In this document: positions 53,154 to 64,000 of the stretch, one piece after another
How the letters are laid out: every line of letters starts with the position of its first letter
Numbering within the stretch: the first letter of the stretch is position 1
Translations under genes and position numbers: made by a program
Notes under the pieces: model-generated
What the model was told of the DNA's origin: nothing
The model's input: only the letters and a program-made list of their open reading frames with translations
Database searches by the model: none
Assembly (NCBI GenBank): GCA_013399015.1
Contig: VWZX01007382.1
Location: 62,001 to 126,000 of the forward strand
Direction of reading: 5' to 3'
From: Galbula dea
Taxonomy: Eukaryota > Chordata > Aves > Piciformes > Galbulidae
Length of the DNA stretch: 64,000 nucleotides

Positions 53154-56100
53154 TACGAGCCCGCCTCCCGCTGCATGCCGGGTAATGCGCGCACGCCCGC
53201 CGCGACTCCCCCCTTCATTCTCCGCGCGCGCGCACACCAGCCGTCCTGGCCTCCGCGCCGGGGAGACCCGGAGGGGTGAGGCCTAGTGCATGCAGTCCTG
53301 ACAGCGGCTTCGGCATGGGTGGTGCCAAGGAGCTACCTCTTCTGGGAGAGCCGGTCGCTAACGGGCCTGGGAAGCTCCGGTAGCGGCCTGGGGGTGAGCC
53401 TGCGGCAGGTGGATTTGAGAGAGGAGGGCCGCAGCTGGCGGACTGCCAGGGCGGCGGAGCAGCCGTCCTCCTTCCTCCCCTCAGGAGGTTCGGGACTGTT
53501 TTGCCAGGTCTCCCGGGGGAGGTGTTCTGCTTCTCTCTGCCCATTTGCCCACTTGCCTTTCCGCGGGTAGGCCGCCCGTAACTCGGCCCCGTCCCCTTCA
53601 GGCTGGGCTCCCCGGGGCCCAGGGTAGCTGCTCTGAAGCAGGCAGCCGCCAACCGAGGAGAAAGGAAATTTTTCGCTAGCAGCTTTTTTGTCTGGAGGAC
53701 CACGTTGCTTGTTGGAGATAATTATATCAGTGCTCCTGAAATTAATAGTCAGTGTAATTTAGGTTTGGGGAGATACTTCAGCTTAATTAAGTCATTATAA
53801 TTTGGAATGAGAGCAAAAGGAGAGCTCCCCAGTAAGTGTAATGTTGCTTTAGTTCCAGACTGAGTAATGTCTGTCCAGTTTTCTTTGGCAGTGATCTTCA
53901 CACTTACTAGCTAGCAAAGGGAGCATGGGGGGGAAAAAAAGAGTTTCAGTAAGGTTTTTGCTCTCAGGTGCAAGAATGTTTGCAACCTCCTAACTTCTGG
54001 AAGAGATTCCTCGCAGTCATTTGTACCCAACTGCACAGGTGTTTTCTTACATCCTGTCACACACTATCCAGATGGATTTACTGCAGACTCGGAGGTCAAA
54101 TTACATCATGTGGGGAAAATAGTTTTGGTTCCGTTTAGTTTGTAATTTCTGTTCTTACAAGCTGTGTAATACATATACAGCCAAGATTAGAAATCCTAAC
54201 GCTCTTTATTTCAAACTTTGTTTTATAAATTACATTTTTATAAAAAACATTTTTGCAATTTCTGAGTCTTATCATTGGTTTGACTGTTGCATTATATTGC
54301 ATCTATGATTCACTCATTTGCCTTTGTGAGAAAGGGACCTTTAGATAATACATTTTGTTGTATCATAATACATTAAGCTCATAAGCCTAAAACCCCACAA
54401 TGATATTCTTTTCATTACTCTTTCCTGTCTCACACACAATGTAAGAGAGAAGCACTAATAAAATTTGACTACAGCATTATTAAAATATTAAACCATAAAT
54501 ATCTTTTAGCTTTATAAATGCCTTTAAAGTTTTCAAGAAGAAGAATGACATAGGATTTAGAAAGTGGGGGAGTGAAACAGGTCTAAAAGCACAGACTTGA
54601 AACCATAAGGTACTGAAGTGCTAAAAAAACCAGAACAAGACAGTATACGGGAGAGAATCTTTTTTAAACTGTATATATTACTAAATGTACTAAGGCTTAG
54701 ATGTCATCTGCAATCTGACTTGCCTGAAGAAGAGGATTTTCAACCCCCTGCAAGCCTCGGAAATAGAAATCCTATCAATCAGAACAGTTCTTCACTCATA
54801 CTTAAAATTGTGATTAAAAAAAAATTCTTTGTAGTTTTTTTACCATGCAGATTATTTTTTCTTGTAAGTCTAAAGAAACTATGCTTTATTCTGTGGCTCT
54901 GAACTGGATTGTAAATGCCTATCCTGGCATCTATCTGGGTACTTACACTCTGTTCTTCACAGATTTACATGTTTTGAAACAATTCTGTTCTCAGAGACAG
55001 AATTTTTCCTGTTAAACTTGAGGCCTTGTCTGTGTATATAGTTCATGTGCAGCCTGTTGTATTCTCCTTCAGAATGTAGTATCCTTTTTACCACCAAGTA
55101 ACAGCAGAACTAGAATATAGGAATATGCTAAGATGTCTCTGCATCAGAGCTCTTCATTCAAAAGCTAGCAGTGATTCAGAAGCTAAAAAGTTATCCACAA
55201 CTCAAGCGTTCTCTGTCCTCTCCTAATCTGTGACACAATTGCTTGGAAACATGGTTCTTCACTGCCTTGTGTTACCATTACAGACAGGTTTACATCTGTG
55301 CAGAGTAAGTGAACAGCAGACACAAACCTGAAAATCTGCTTAGGTAATGAAGTTTACACCTATTTTCCACAAATCTAAAAGGCTTTAAGGCTTTAAATCT
55401 AAAAGGTCAGATGTTTTTCTGGACTCTGCCAAATATTCACTATCTGACCTTGAACAATTATCTTACTCCTGTATGTTTTACTTTGCTCATTTGTATAAGT
55501 CAAATACCACGTCCCCTAATTCAGAGGCGTACTCTGAGAATTAATATTATCATGGCAAAACAATTTAACACTCTCAGATTAAAGATGCCTTCTAAATCAC
55601 AGGAATTTTTGTTAATTAATGGCAGAAAATACTCTTCTTTGTGGTTGCACTGGATGGTCAGTAGCTGATGTCTGAATTAGTATTAACCAAAATTTGACAG
55701 GTCTGTAACACTGGCTAAACACTGAATGCACTGGTAAATCAGCTTAGATTCTAGTCTGACTTAAGGAAAACACAATTCACCAATACCACAGACAAACAGA
55801 TTTTCTTTGCTTAGTTTTCCTTTACATTAATACTGGAAAAATACACCAGGTCTAGATACTGTTTCATTTTCAAGTAAGACAAAATACAGTTTGACTGAGA
55901 ATTATGTAGCACGAAGTCTTATGATTCTTTATACTGCAGCACGAATTTTACCCTTTTTAATAAAGAAAAAAACCCGCCCTTGGCAGAGACAAGACATTTA
56001 TAGAATACACATCCACATACATGGTTCAGTACTGGGGATGACTGTGCAGCTATTTTAGCTCCTATCTTCCACTAAAGTGTGAAATGTGACAGTGAAATAA

Positions 56101-56307
56101 AAAACATTTAACATACATGTCTTAGTAGTAGGTTTGTATTATGGCGTTACCACTTAAAACAACTAAAAATGTGATTAAACAGTGTTTACATTAGCAATTA
56201 AAAGCTTGCAAAGGTAAAATATTAAAATATTGCAATTAAAACTAAGTATTTGCACTCATGGCAGGCCAAAGGTTAAGGTAGAAATATTAAAATGTCTTAG
56301 TACAAAT

Positions 56308-56400
56308 ATCATAGAATCATTACAGTTGGAAATGACCTGTAGGATCATCAAGTCCAGCTTTTTGCACATCCAGGAACATACATACCACATGTACCAGTTT
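56308..56400 (-). mobile_element. CR1 LINE 3' end fragment
   Basis: ATCATAGAATCATTACAGTT then GGAAATGACCTGTAGGATC and ATCAAGTCCAGC is a reverse-oriented CR1 3' end. How far the element continues to the right is unclear. Confidence 0.75.
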
Positions 56401-57370
56401 GTTCTGCTAACATGTCTACCTGTGCTCATTCTTTAGGGAAATCTGGGAGTACTGTGATGCAGCCCTGTACAACAACTGATACTGCATTATGCTCCATATT
56501 TCTGAGGAAAACTTGAAACCAGATGCTGGGTTACACTTCATGAACTCTTTTCTGTTTATATTTTCTTTGTCCATTTTTTCTCCCAGACCTGTCTTTGTAT
56601 CCATTGGGCTGATTATTCCAGCTGTCTCTGGAGAAGGCGCAGAAAATATCAAAGAATGGATTTTTGAAACACAGACAGCTGCTGATGTAGAAGCTCACTG
56701 CCAAACTGAAAACCAATATCAAATAATTAAAACAAAATTAATAGCCATTCCACTACTTTTAAAATGTAGTAATGAGAATGAAGCAATAAATATTCAACTG
56801 TGGTATCTTTTTATGGAATATTGCCTCCTCAGGAATTGAGGTTGAAATGAGTTGAATGATAAAACAAGGGGAAAATCATGGTTAGGAGTTTAAGTTACCA
56901 TCTTTGGATGAAAGCAAATAAATGAATTAATTTTTGATACTTTATATCAATGAAATAAATATTTTCCCTGCTCAGTTCTAAATCAAGCTCAGAGGAGCAT
57001 GATAGATTAACACTCCTCCCCTTTATAAAGAAAAATTTGTTAGCTGTACTCAAATAATTTTCAGTGATTAAGGTGATACCCAAGCATACAATAAGGCACT
57101 CCTATAAGTAGGATAATCATAGAATACTTTGTGTTATGATCCTTTTCATGAACTGTAGTCATTACAATCACAATAGTGGACATCTAGAGACCACTGTAAT
57201 GGGCAGCATATAGCCAGAGATGGGCCTGTGCATTCACTGAGCATGAGAGGTTGTTTGCATTCATGTAAAGGGAGAAAAATGGAATAGCACAGAGGTAAAA
57301 TATAAAGCATGGAAACTTTTATCCAGAGCAGTAAGTAAGAAAATGAAAGATCCAGAAAACTTCTTATATT

Positions 57371-57480
57371 TAGAATGGAACAGACTAGACTAGACCAGAT
57401 TAGAATAGAACAGACTATTTCAGTTGAAAGGGACCTGCAACGATCATGTAGTCCAACTGTCAGACCACTTCAGGGCTGAC
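57371..57480 (-). mobile_element. CR1 LINE 3' end fragment
   Basis: AGAATAGAACAGACTATTTC then AGTTGAAAGGGACCTGCAAC and GATCATGTAGTCCAACTG with CCACTTCAGGGCTGACC is a different CR1 3'-end variant from its neighbours. Minus orientation. Confidence 0.8.
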
Positions 57481-58087
57481 CATCTGCTTTTCATGGGAGA
57501 TGTTTTATTTTTCTATGGGTTCTTTTTGTACAAAACAATTAATTGGCTATTTGAAGTAATTAAATCATACTATGTAGGTAGTTTAGATTTATTATGTTAT
57601 TGGAATTAAGGACAGAAAACTTGGGCCAACACCAGTCATGATAAGCTTTCAAAATTATGACAGCAAATGGTGCATGGATTTCCATCTTATTTAAGTTTTT
57701 GCTGAATTTATGATGAATTAGTAATTTTTACACATAGGCAAGTGCTCTTTCCATAGATGCTGAGATAAACTAGGCAGTGGTTGAAGGGGAAAGGGTGGTA
57801 GCACAAACAGTTATCTGTCCTTCACCAAACAAGAGTACAAGAAAGCTATCTCTTTTACTGACTCATTGGAACAGTTGGGGAAAAAAAAGAATAATGTTTT
57901 AGGGTTGGATTTCCTTTACAAGACTTTAATATAATGACTGCCAGTATACTGAAGATACTAAATGAAGAAATAATCCTCACAGTTAGGTTTTAAAATGATA
58001 ATTTAAAAGTAAGTAAAATACAGCATACATTCTGGAGGCTTGGATGAAAATGGCTAATGTGAACACCAAACTCAAACGTGAATCACT

Positions 58088-58228
58088 AATCATAGAATCA
58101 TAGAATTGTCAGAGTTGGAAGGTACCTTAAAGATCATCTAGTTCCAACCCCCCCAGCCTGGCAGGGACACCTTCCACTAGATCAGGTTGCCCAGAGCCCC
58201 ATCCAGCCTTGCCTTAAAAACTTCCAGG
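58088..58228 (-). mobile_element. CR1 LINE 3' end fragment
   Basis: AATCATAGAATCATAGAATT then GTCAGAGTTGGAAGGTACC, AGATCATCTAGTTCCAACCC and GTTGCCCAGAGCCCCATCC. About 140 bp, minus orientation, well preserved terminal octamers. Confidence 0.88.
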
Positions 58229-59500
58229 TATGGGAAATATTCAGTATAATATGTTATAATATTCAGGATAAGATGTTAAACATCATGCTGCATGATGACA
58301 TTTTTAATTCTTTAAAAAACAAAACCGGGGTTCAGGAAGTTGAACGTTTAGGTGGTGTGCTTGGGAACCACTAGAGACATTGAACTGTGCATAGCCAGTA
58401 TAATGAAGTCTAGGAGCTGTAGGAAAAGAACTAGCAGGACTGTTTTTAGAATAACTGCAAGAGAACTGAGCTGTCACATTAAAGCTGACAGCCCTGTTAC
58501 ACAGCTCTAATCTGCTGTGCAAAGATCTGGGTTAGGAGGGGATGGAAATCTACAGATTCACTATTTCAAGTCTGCCTTTTCTGAGTTTGCAGATGAAAAT
58601 CAAAAAACTATGCCTGATCAGAAACAAAACATGGGCAGTGTAGTTAATTTCAGAAACAGGCAGATGATTTAACCCTTTTTCATGATTCTTTCCTGATAAA
58701 AAACCAGCTCTATAAGGTAAGATATTTTCAATACAATGACTGTTATCTCCCTTCGTATGCTGAGAGAGCACAGTCAAAATAGCATTGATGATTCCTACTG
58801 CTGATGAGACAGACTTCCCTTGAATTGCTGCAAGGTTTAAGGCTCTTTCAGATCCCGTTCTCAGAAGTACCACCACTTGAGGGATTTCACAGTGCTCTAA
58901 CTGCACATTTTGATGGTAATAGGAAGTGGCCACACTTGGGAACTTGCAGGATCAAGACCTTGTTCACCTTGGGCTTCATCTACTGCTGATGTTTTTAGCA
59001 GCCCTAAAAAAAAATAAATAATTAGCAGTTTATTATATTATAGCTTGCTGTTAATTTATGACCTATTTCTCTTAGGTTTCAGCGTTTGCTAGAAGCACAT
59101 ACATGCTTCCAGCATGTCTTGGAAACAAATAACAAAACATGTCCAGGGGAAATGTTGCACCATAAAATTGAATTTTAAGAGAGCAGTTGGGGGCTGACAG
59201 CAAAAATAATAATTTTCATCTACAAAGTTACAGGTTGGCATATTGCAACTGAGAATATTCTAGCTGTTGTGTAGATGTGAGCTCCCCTGTGCAACACTAA
59301 GCAAGTCACTGCCAGTCTCAGAAGGAGAGGGGGTGATTCTGTGAAGGTGAAATGAAACCTAATGCAGACCTAGTAACCATATGCTTAGTTTCTTATGAAA
59401 ATCTTCATTTTTCCTGACAGTCCCTGTCTGACATTCTCAGTTTTTAACCCAGAAATTCTTTCTAGCACCATCTCCTACATCTCCAGGCAAAAGAGCAGAG

Positions 59501-59516
59501 CTGCTGCTGCTGCTGC
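59501..59516. repeat. (CTG)5 microsatellite
   Basis: Five CTG units in a GC-richer patch (about 59461-59760) of the upstream flank. The patch has no convincing gene. Confidence 0.8.
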
Positions 59517-60230
59517 CTGGGCATCTGGCAGTCCACAGGAGGGGGACAGCCGAGGGTTACTGGGGCAGCCCAGGCCCAGCACCAGCCACCATCCTAGGAA
59601 CAGGGACAGGATGGGCAGAGGACTATGAGGAGCTGGAGTCTGGCCCTGATGTGTCCATTGGTGGAGCATGGACTGATGGCATTGGGGGTCTGAAATAGGG
59701 CAGGCAGTGTGGGGTGTGCCCCAGGAGGGTGAGCAGGGACAGTCAGGGCTGGTGATGAACTTAGGGCCATGACTTGCTGAATAGATTAATTAGATCCTCT
59801 TTTCTCACTTGGTGGTTCCTTTTCTTTCACAACTGTTTGGCAAATACTGTCCTTCCTTTCGTGCTCAAGGTAATCTACTGAAAGCAGACCAAAAAATACA
59901 TAAATTTCTACCTCTCACACTATGTTAAAAGAAAAAAAAAGATAACTAAATCCCCCAGAAAACACTTAAAAGCTTCTTCAGCTGTTACTGTGGCAAGATG
60001 GCATTGATTGTGCTCTGTGGGATGAAACAGGGCAGAGAGCCCAAGCACGAGCTGACCTGAGCTCAAAAATTCCTCTAGTACAGCACAGAGACTGTACTGG
60101 TTGAGTGGCAGAAGGAGTAATCAAGCAGCACTTCTGCAGATGTAAACTGGAAAACACCCTAAGGGTCCCGGCTCTGGGATTAGCAGAGCTAGTTCATGTG
60201 AACCTAGCTCAGGGTCCAGACTACAGAGCC

Positions 60231-60280
60231 AGCTGCACACATGGTAAGAGCTGCACATGTGGTAAGAGCTGCACGTCAGC
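60231..60280. repeat. 18-bp tandem repeat, about 2.7 copies
   Basis: AGCTGCACACATGGTAAG, AGCTGCACATGTGGTAAG and AGCTGCACGTCAGC in tandem, with two mismatches between the first two units. Confidence 0.85.
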
Positions 60281-63200
60281 ACCAAGCTCCGATGATTTTC
60301 ACAATGTCGGTTTTACAAGAGAGAGACAACAAATCGAAACAGATTTCAGCACAAAGGAGAAAATGAAGAGACTTCAGACACTTAAATGCAGAGTTGCCAC
60401 ACAGAAGCAGAACTCATAGGAAGCTACACTGTATAAGCACTGTGCTGTTTGGTTAAGACCATCTGTGGTAGGTGAAGTTCTTCAGTATATGAAGAGGACA
60501 ATTTAATAAGCAAGGGCAGAAAGAACAGCCAAAATATGAAATCTTGCAAGACTGCCATCCTGTATCCTGTTATTCTGCAGTAAAGAGGCTGTGTAAGAGA
60601 TGAGCCTGGCCTCTCTGATGCATCATAACAGAGGAAAAAAGAGAGGTGTTCTGTTTGTCTGCCATGAATCAACAAGAAGGAGGTCAGCAGGAACAAGACA
60701 TTAATTTTTATAAGAATGTTGGACATCAAAAACCACTCTCTCTCTTGCCTGGATTATCACTCCAGCTCCTCCTTCTGTCTTTATGTTTTTGACTTCTAGT
60801 GGGAACAATTAAGAAGAAACAATGGGCCTCTGCTGTCCTGACATAAAATCTGCAATAAAATCTAGCCTCTGGAAAAAAAATTTAGAATCCTTCAGGGAGA
60901 AAATACATCCTCCTGATAATTGTTTAGCAATGGCAAAACATTGAGGACACTCTGAGGATATGAAGCATAAGATTACAGATCTAATAAAAATGTCTGTAAA
61001 ATAGAAAGTAATTGAGATGTTTTAGAACACATTCAGCACCATGAACTAACACATGACTGGTGGACAAAAGACCATCAGTCTGCTTGAAAGAACAGAACCA
61101 GCAGCTTTGCTGCGTTCCCTTCAAAGACAGTAGCAGGTTTTACTTTTTCTGCACTATACCTTGGAGGAGTTTCCAGTTTTTAAAACACAACAGTGCCACA
61201 GGAGTTCTATCAAAAAAAAAAAGATAATCAACTTTGAATGGAAATGCAGAGACTTTCAAAATACAACTGAAGACTTTGGAAAGCACTCAGAAAATACATG
61301 GGCTAAGTTCGGTACTCCTGGTCTCATTGATATCAGCAAACCTGGCCTATCTCCACTGAGACAAGTGAAGCTCTGCTAGTGCAAAACTTCATCAAAAAAA
61401 GCTGTGAATCAGGTCCAAGATTTGCAGTGGTCATCTCTTAAGAGAAAGGAGTGGTGAGATTTTTTGCAAGCACTGATGTAGAGAGTCTGATTCCATGATT
61501 ATCAATGGAATTACTTAAAACTTCCATCAGTCAATGCTCTTAGATCAGAATCTGCTCTTCCCTTTTGCTCCAGTGACACATTATCACTCTGTGTTTGTGC
61601 TTATTGCATTAGACACTAATGAACCTCAACACTGCCTCTGAGGGCATAGTGTATAATACTGGAGGTAATCTAATAGTAATAATCACCTGAGACAAGGTGC
61701 AAAATGAAGGGGTGGACCACAGGTGGAGGGCCCATGAGAAACCAGCAAAGAACATTTGAGCAGAAAAGAAAGAATGAGTCAGGAAAACTTTGGAGAAAAG
61801 AGAGAAAATGACAGGGGAAAAAAACCCCAAACATTAAAACAGGCAATAAAATATAAAGAAAGGAGGGTACTAAAGAAGTAATGGAAGAATGGCTTGCGAA
61901 AGAATTGGGGCATTCCTTGCCTTTACTTGAAACATTAAGTGTTTTTCAATCATAAAGGCATTGCTCTTTCATTTTTCGATTGTACTGAATCTTCTCCCAC
62001 AGAATGTATATGGCCTATGGTTTGGGACAAGGTAACAAGGAAGCCATGGGGTCTCGTGCATCTGGAGTAGAATACTAGCCATAATCTTTCCTTTCTCTGT
62101 GATTAAGCAGTATTTGACTTTTAGCTTAGCTGACTTTGAAATGTCAAGAATATCATCAAGGCTTTGGACTGTTTCTAGAGTGCACAAATCCCAGGCACTC
62201 AAAAAATGGAAAGTAATTTACATTCTTCCCCAGGGTTTTGCACAAAGAGGGTATTTCCAAAAACAATGCACATAGAATTAGAAAACCAGGCAAAACCCCC
62301 TCCTTTTTATCCAAGCAGCCACTATTAAAACTGAAGACTGTGTGCACAGTGTGTCTTTAGTGCTGTTGCCTGAGAAGGGCATGTTTAAGAGCAACTTTAC
62401 ACTCCCCGTGTAAGCCTTTGAAAAGAACACTTCATGAAGACAATTCTTCTTATACATCTATGTCTGTATTTCTTACTCTCCCACACTAGGAAATCAAAAG
62501 CTATTTATTTAAAGTTCCATTTACTCCTGCTGGCTATTCCTTATTTCACCAGGGCTGGATGATATCCAGTAAGCGGTTCAAGACATTTGAGATGCAGAAA
62601 ACATCCTGTCCAGAAAAGGCCCTGTGTGTTTGCCTGATTTGAAAAACCATTGACTACTGTTGACTCAGTATCACCAAGAACAGAAACCAATGCTGCATGC
62701 TGCTAAAAGGCATTTAATCTTCCAGTTCAGCCTTGCAGTTTGTGCTCTAGGCTCCGCGGTTCATGATATTTTGAAGATAAAAACCACATTACTTTCACTA
62801 ACATCCTCACTGTTTGAATTCATTCATTGGTTCTGATCCAATTTAAATGGCTTCTGCCTTCAAGTGATTTGTGCTTGAAACAATGTCATGTTTCATCTGA
62901 AAACGTATAATCACAGCTTCCATGCTAGACCAAGAATTCATCTCCAACTCCAGTACTTTGTGGAAATCTTGACTCCAAATCTATTGCAGGAATTGAAATA
63001 TATAGGTGGGAATTATCAGAATAATATAGTTTCAAAGGATAGTGCTGTTAACTATTCAATTATTTTGGAAATCTTCTGTTTAGACTGTTAAGTAGTCTCA
63101 TAAGCAGATATAAACACATATTTCTAAAGAAGAGAAAATTTAAAAGCAGCAGATGAACAGGAAAATGAGACAGGACGACACAAGATCTCTCTGAGCTTGC

Positions 63201-64000
63201 AGAGGGTGAGGCAGGAGGTGGGACTGGAAAGGAGCCCCTGGGTGCCTTGTCACATTCAACAGTAGCTTAAAGAGCCAGAGGCACTTTCCAGTTCCTTAAA
63301 TTTGAAAATATTAAAGTTTAGGACTCAAACAGTCCAGCCTGGTTCTAGGCCTCTTTCTACTTCCCTAACTGGCAGTGTTCCAACAAGGCTAAGAGAGATG
63401 AGGTCACTGGCCATAAGTATAAATAAGGAGAAACAGAATCAGTACACAATCCATTTTTCCATTTGCACCTGTACTGAAATGCCAGTCCTCTTCAATGGAG
63501 CCAAAATTTTCACTTGTAAGGAACACCTCAAGCAAGTTTATCTTAGACTTAAGTTGTAGACACAACCAAAGGTGAAGTGCCACTCCAGTAACTGAATCAC
63601 AGGAAAAGATAATGCTGTAAAAGAGGATGGTTTTATTATAAGTTCTTGAGAAGTTAATTTTTAATCTCAAAAATGTGAAAGAATGTCACAATAAAATTTC
63701 TTTTATCTTTCTCTGTTTAGTTTTGAACAATTTGATCATCCTGCCTCCCAGCAACTTGCTTGTAATTAAATAAATGTTCCTGACCTCTTTAGATTGTTTT
63801 TTCCATCAAATTGGCCAAGTAAATTTACTGAATAGTTATAACATCCATATGGGAGTCAGTATTGTGTTATCCCATTGGGGAGCAGTATATAGCACCAGCA
63901 GATATTTAATACCATTTGTGAATCTAATAAATCCTACAGCCCCAGTTGGAGGTAGCCCAGTTCCACCAGTTCTGAGTTTTAATGAGACATATATGTTCAC

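Larger units (their letters stand above)
53086..53176 (-). promoter_or_regulatory. Overlapping upstream ORF replacing the ancestral N-terminus
   Basis: An ATG at 53176 begins [12 protein letters not shown], resembling the human ZDHHC17 start MQREEGFN that I recall. It lies 28 nt before the main ATG, where an in-frame start would need a multiple of three (30 nt in human, from memory). Translation from it therefore overlaps the real frame. After splicing to exon 2 it ends at TGA 35696-35694, after 43 codons. If the transcript includes this ATG it would act as an overlapping uORF. Its -3 base is G but +4 is C, so leaky scanning to 53148 is expected. The same frame has another ATG at 53218. Confidence 0.6.
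52540..53690. promoter_or_regulatory. CpG-island promoter of ZDHHC17
   Basis: About 1.1 kb of strongly GC- and CpG-rich sequence in an otherwise AT-rich window, spanning exon 1, the start of intron 1 and the upstream flank. No TATA box is evident near the ATG. GC boxes such as GGGAGGCGGG (minus strand) lie just upstream of the coding start. GCATGCCGGGTAATG near 53173-53187 resembles the GCATGCTGGGA-type ZNF143 element and covers the upstream ATG, but that match is weak. Several 130-210 codon frames cross the island on both strands; they are by-products of stop-poor GC-rich DNA. Confidence 0.85.
53691..64000. other. Upstream flank of ZDHHC17, no gene recognised
   Basis: Beyond the CpG island the sequence returns to AT-rich DNA. 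Short ORFs (116 codons or fewer) show no family features. It holds three CR1 3' ends on the minus strand, a (CTG)5 tract in a GC-richer patch at 59.46-59.76 kb, and an 18-bp short tandem repeat at 60.23 kb. 60.4-64.0 kb shows nothing I can name. Confidence 0.75.

Noticed and set aside
52446..53703. Several 130-211 codon ORFs on both strands around 52.4-53.7 kb
   Set aside because: They lie in the CpG island where GC-rich DNA lacks stop codons. They are rich in R, P, G and A, overlap one another in several frames, and cross the exon 1 donor. Only the 63 coding bases of exon 1 match a known protein.
56489..56839. A 116-codon plus-strand ORF in the upstream flank
   Set aside because: AT-rich codon use, no domain or motif, no splice or promoter support; it begins near a CR1 remnant.

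Overview
This is eukaryotic nuclear DNA, almost certainly from a bird. It is AT-rich, has no compact gene layout, and carries many CR1 LINE fragments whose 3' ends finish in short runs of TTCTATGAT. It also has LTR fragments with the GGTTAAACCACAACA-type end that is common in avian retroviral repeats. I cannot name the species or order.

The window holds one protein-coding gene that I can support: ZDHHC17 (HIP14), an ankyrin-repeat palmitoyltransferase, on the minus strand. Exons 1 to 11 run from the initiator ATG at 53148 down to 2263. They give 1,236 coding bases (412 codons) with phases that join exactly at every junction. They encode the N-terminal tail, the ankyrin-repeat domain, and the first four membrane segments up to the linker before the DHHC cysteine-rich domain. 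The DHHC catalytic exons lie beyond base 1. Ten introns are GT-AG (intron 11 is seen only at its donor). Intron 10 is AT-AC with textbook U12 (minor spliceosome) signals.

Layout. 1-2262: start of intron 11. 2263-53148: exons 11 to 1 with introns carrying CR1 copies in introns 11, 5, 4 (a 2.6 kb copy with decayed endonuclease and reverse transcriptase reading frames), 3, 2 and 1 (two copies). LTR fragments lie in introns 6, 3 and 2. A perfect 16-bp tandem repeat lies in intron 1. About 52.5-53.7 kb: CpG-island promoter around exon 1, with a YY1-type motif over the start codon and an out-of-frame upstream ATG where I recall mammals having an in-frame start. 53.7-64 kb: upstream flank without a recognisable gene, holding three CR1 3' ends and simple repeats.

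The most notable points are the AT-AC intron and the altered N-terminus. Two isolated N bases each sit exactly at a rearrangement junction, which suggests assembly misjoins. I found no operon, CRISPR array, tRNA, rRNA or new multi-gene system.
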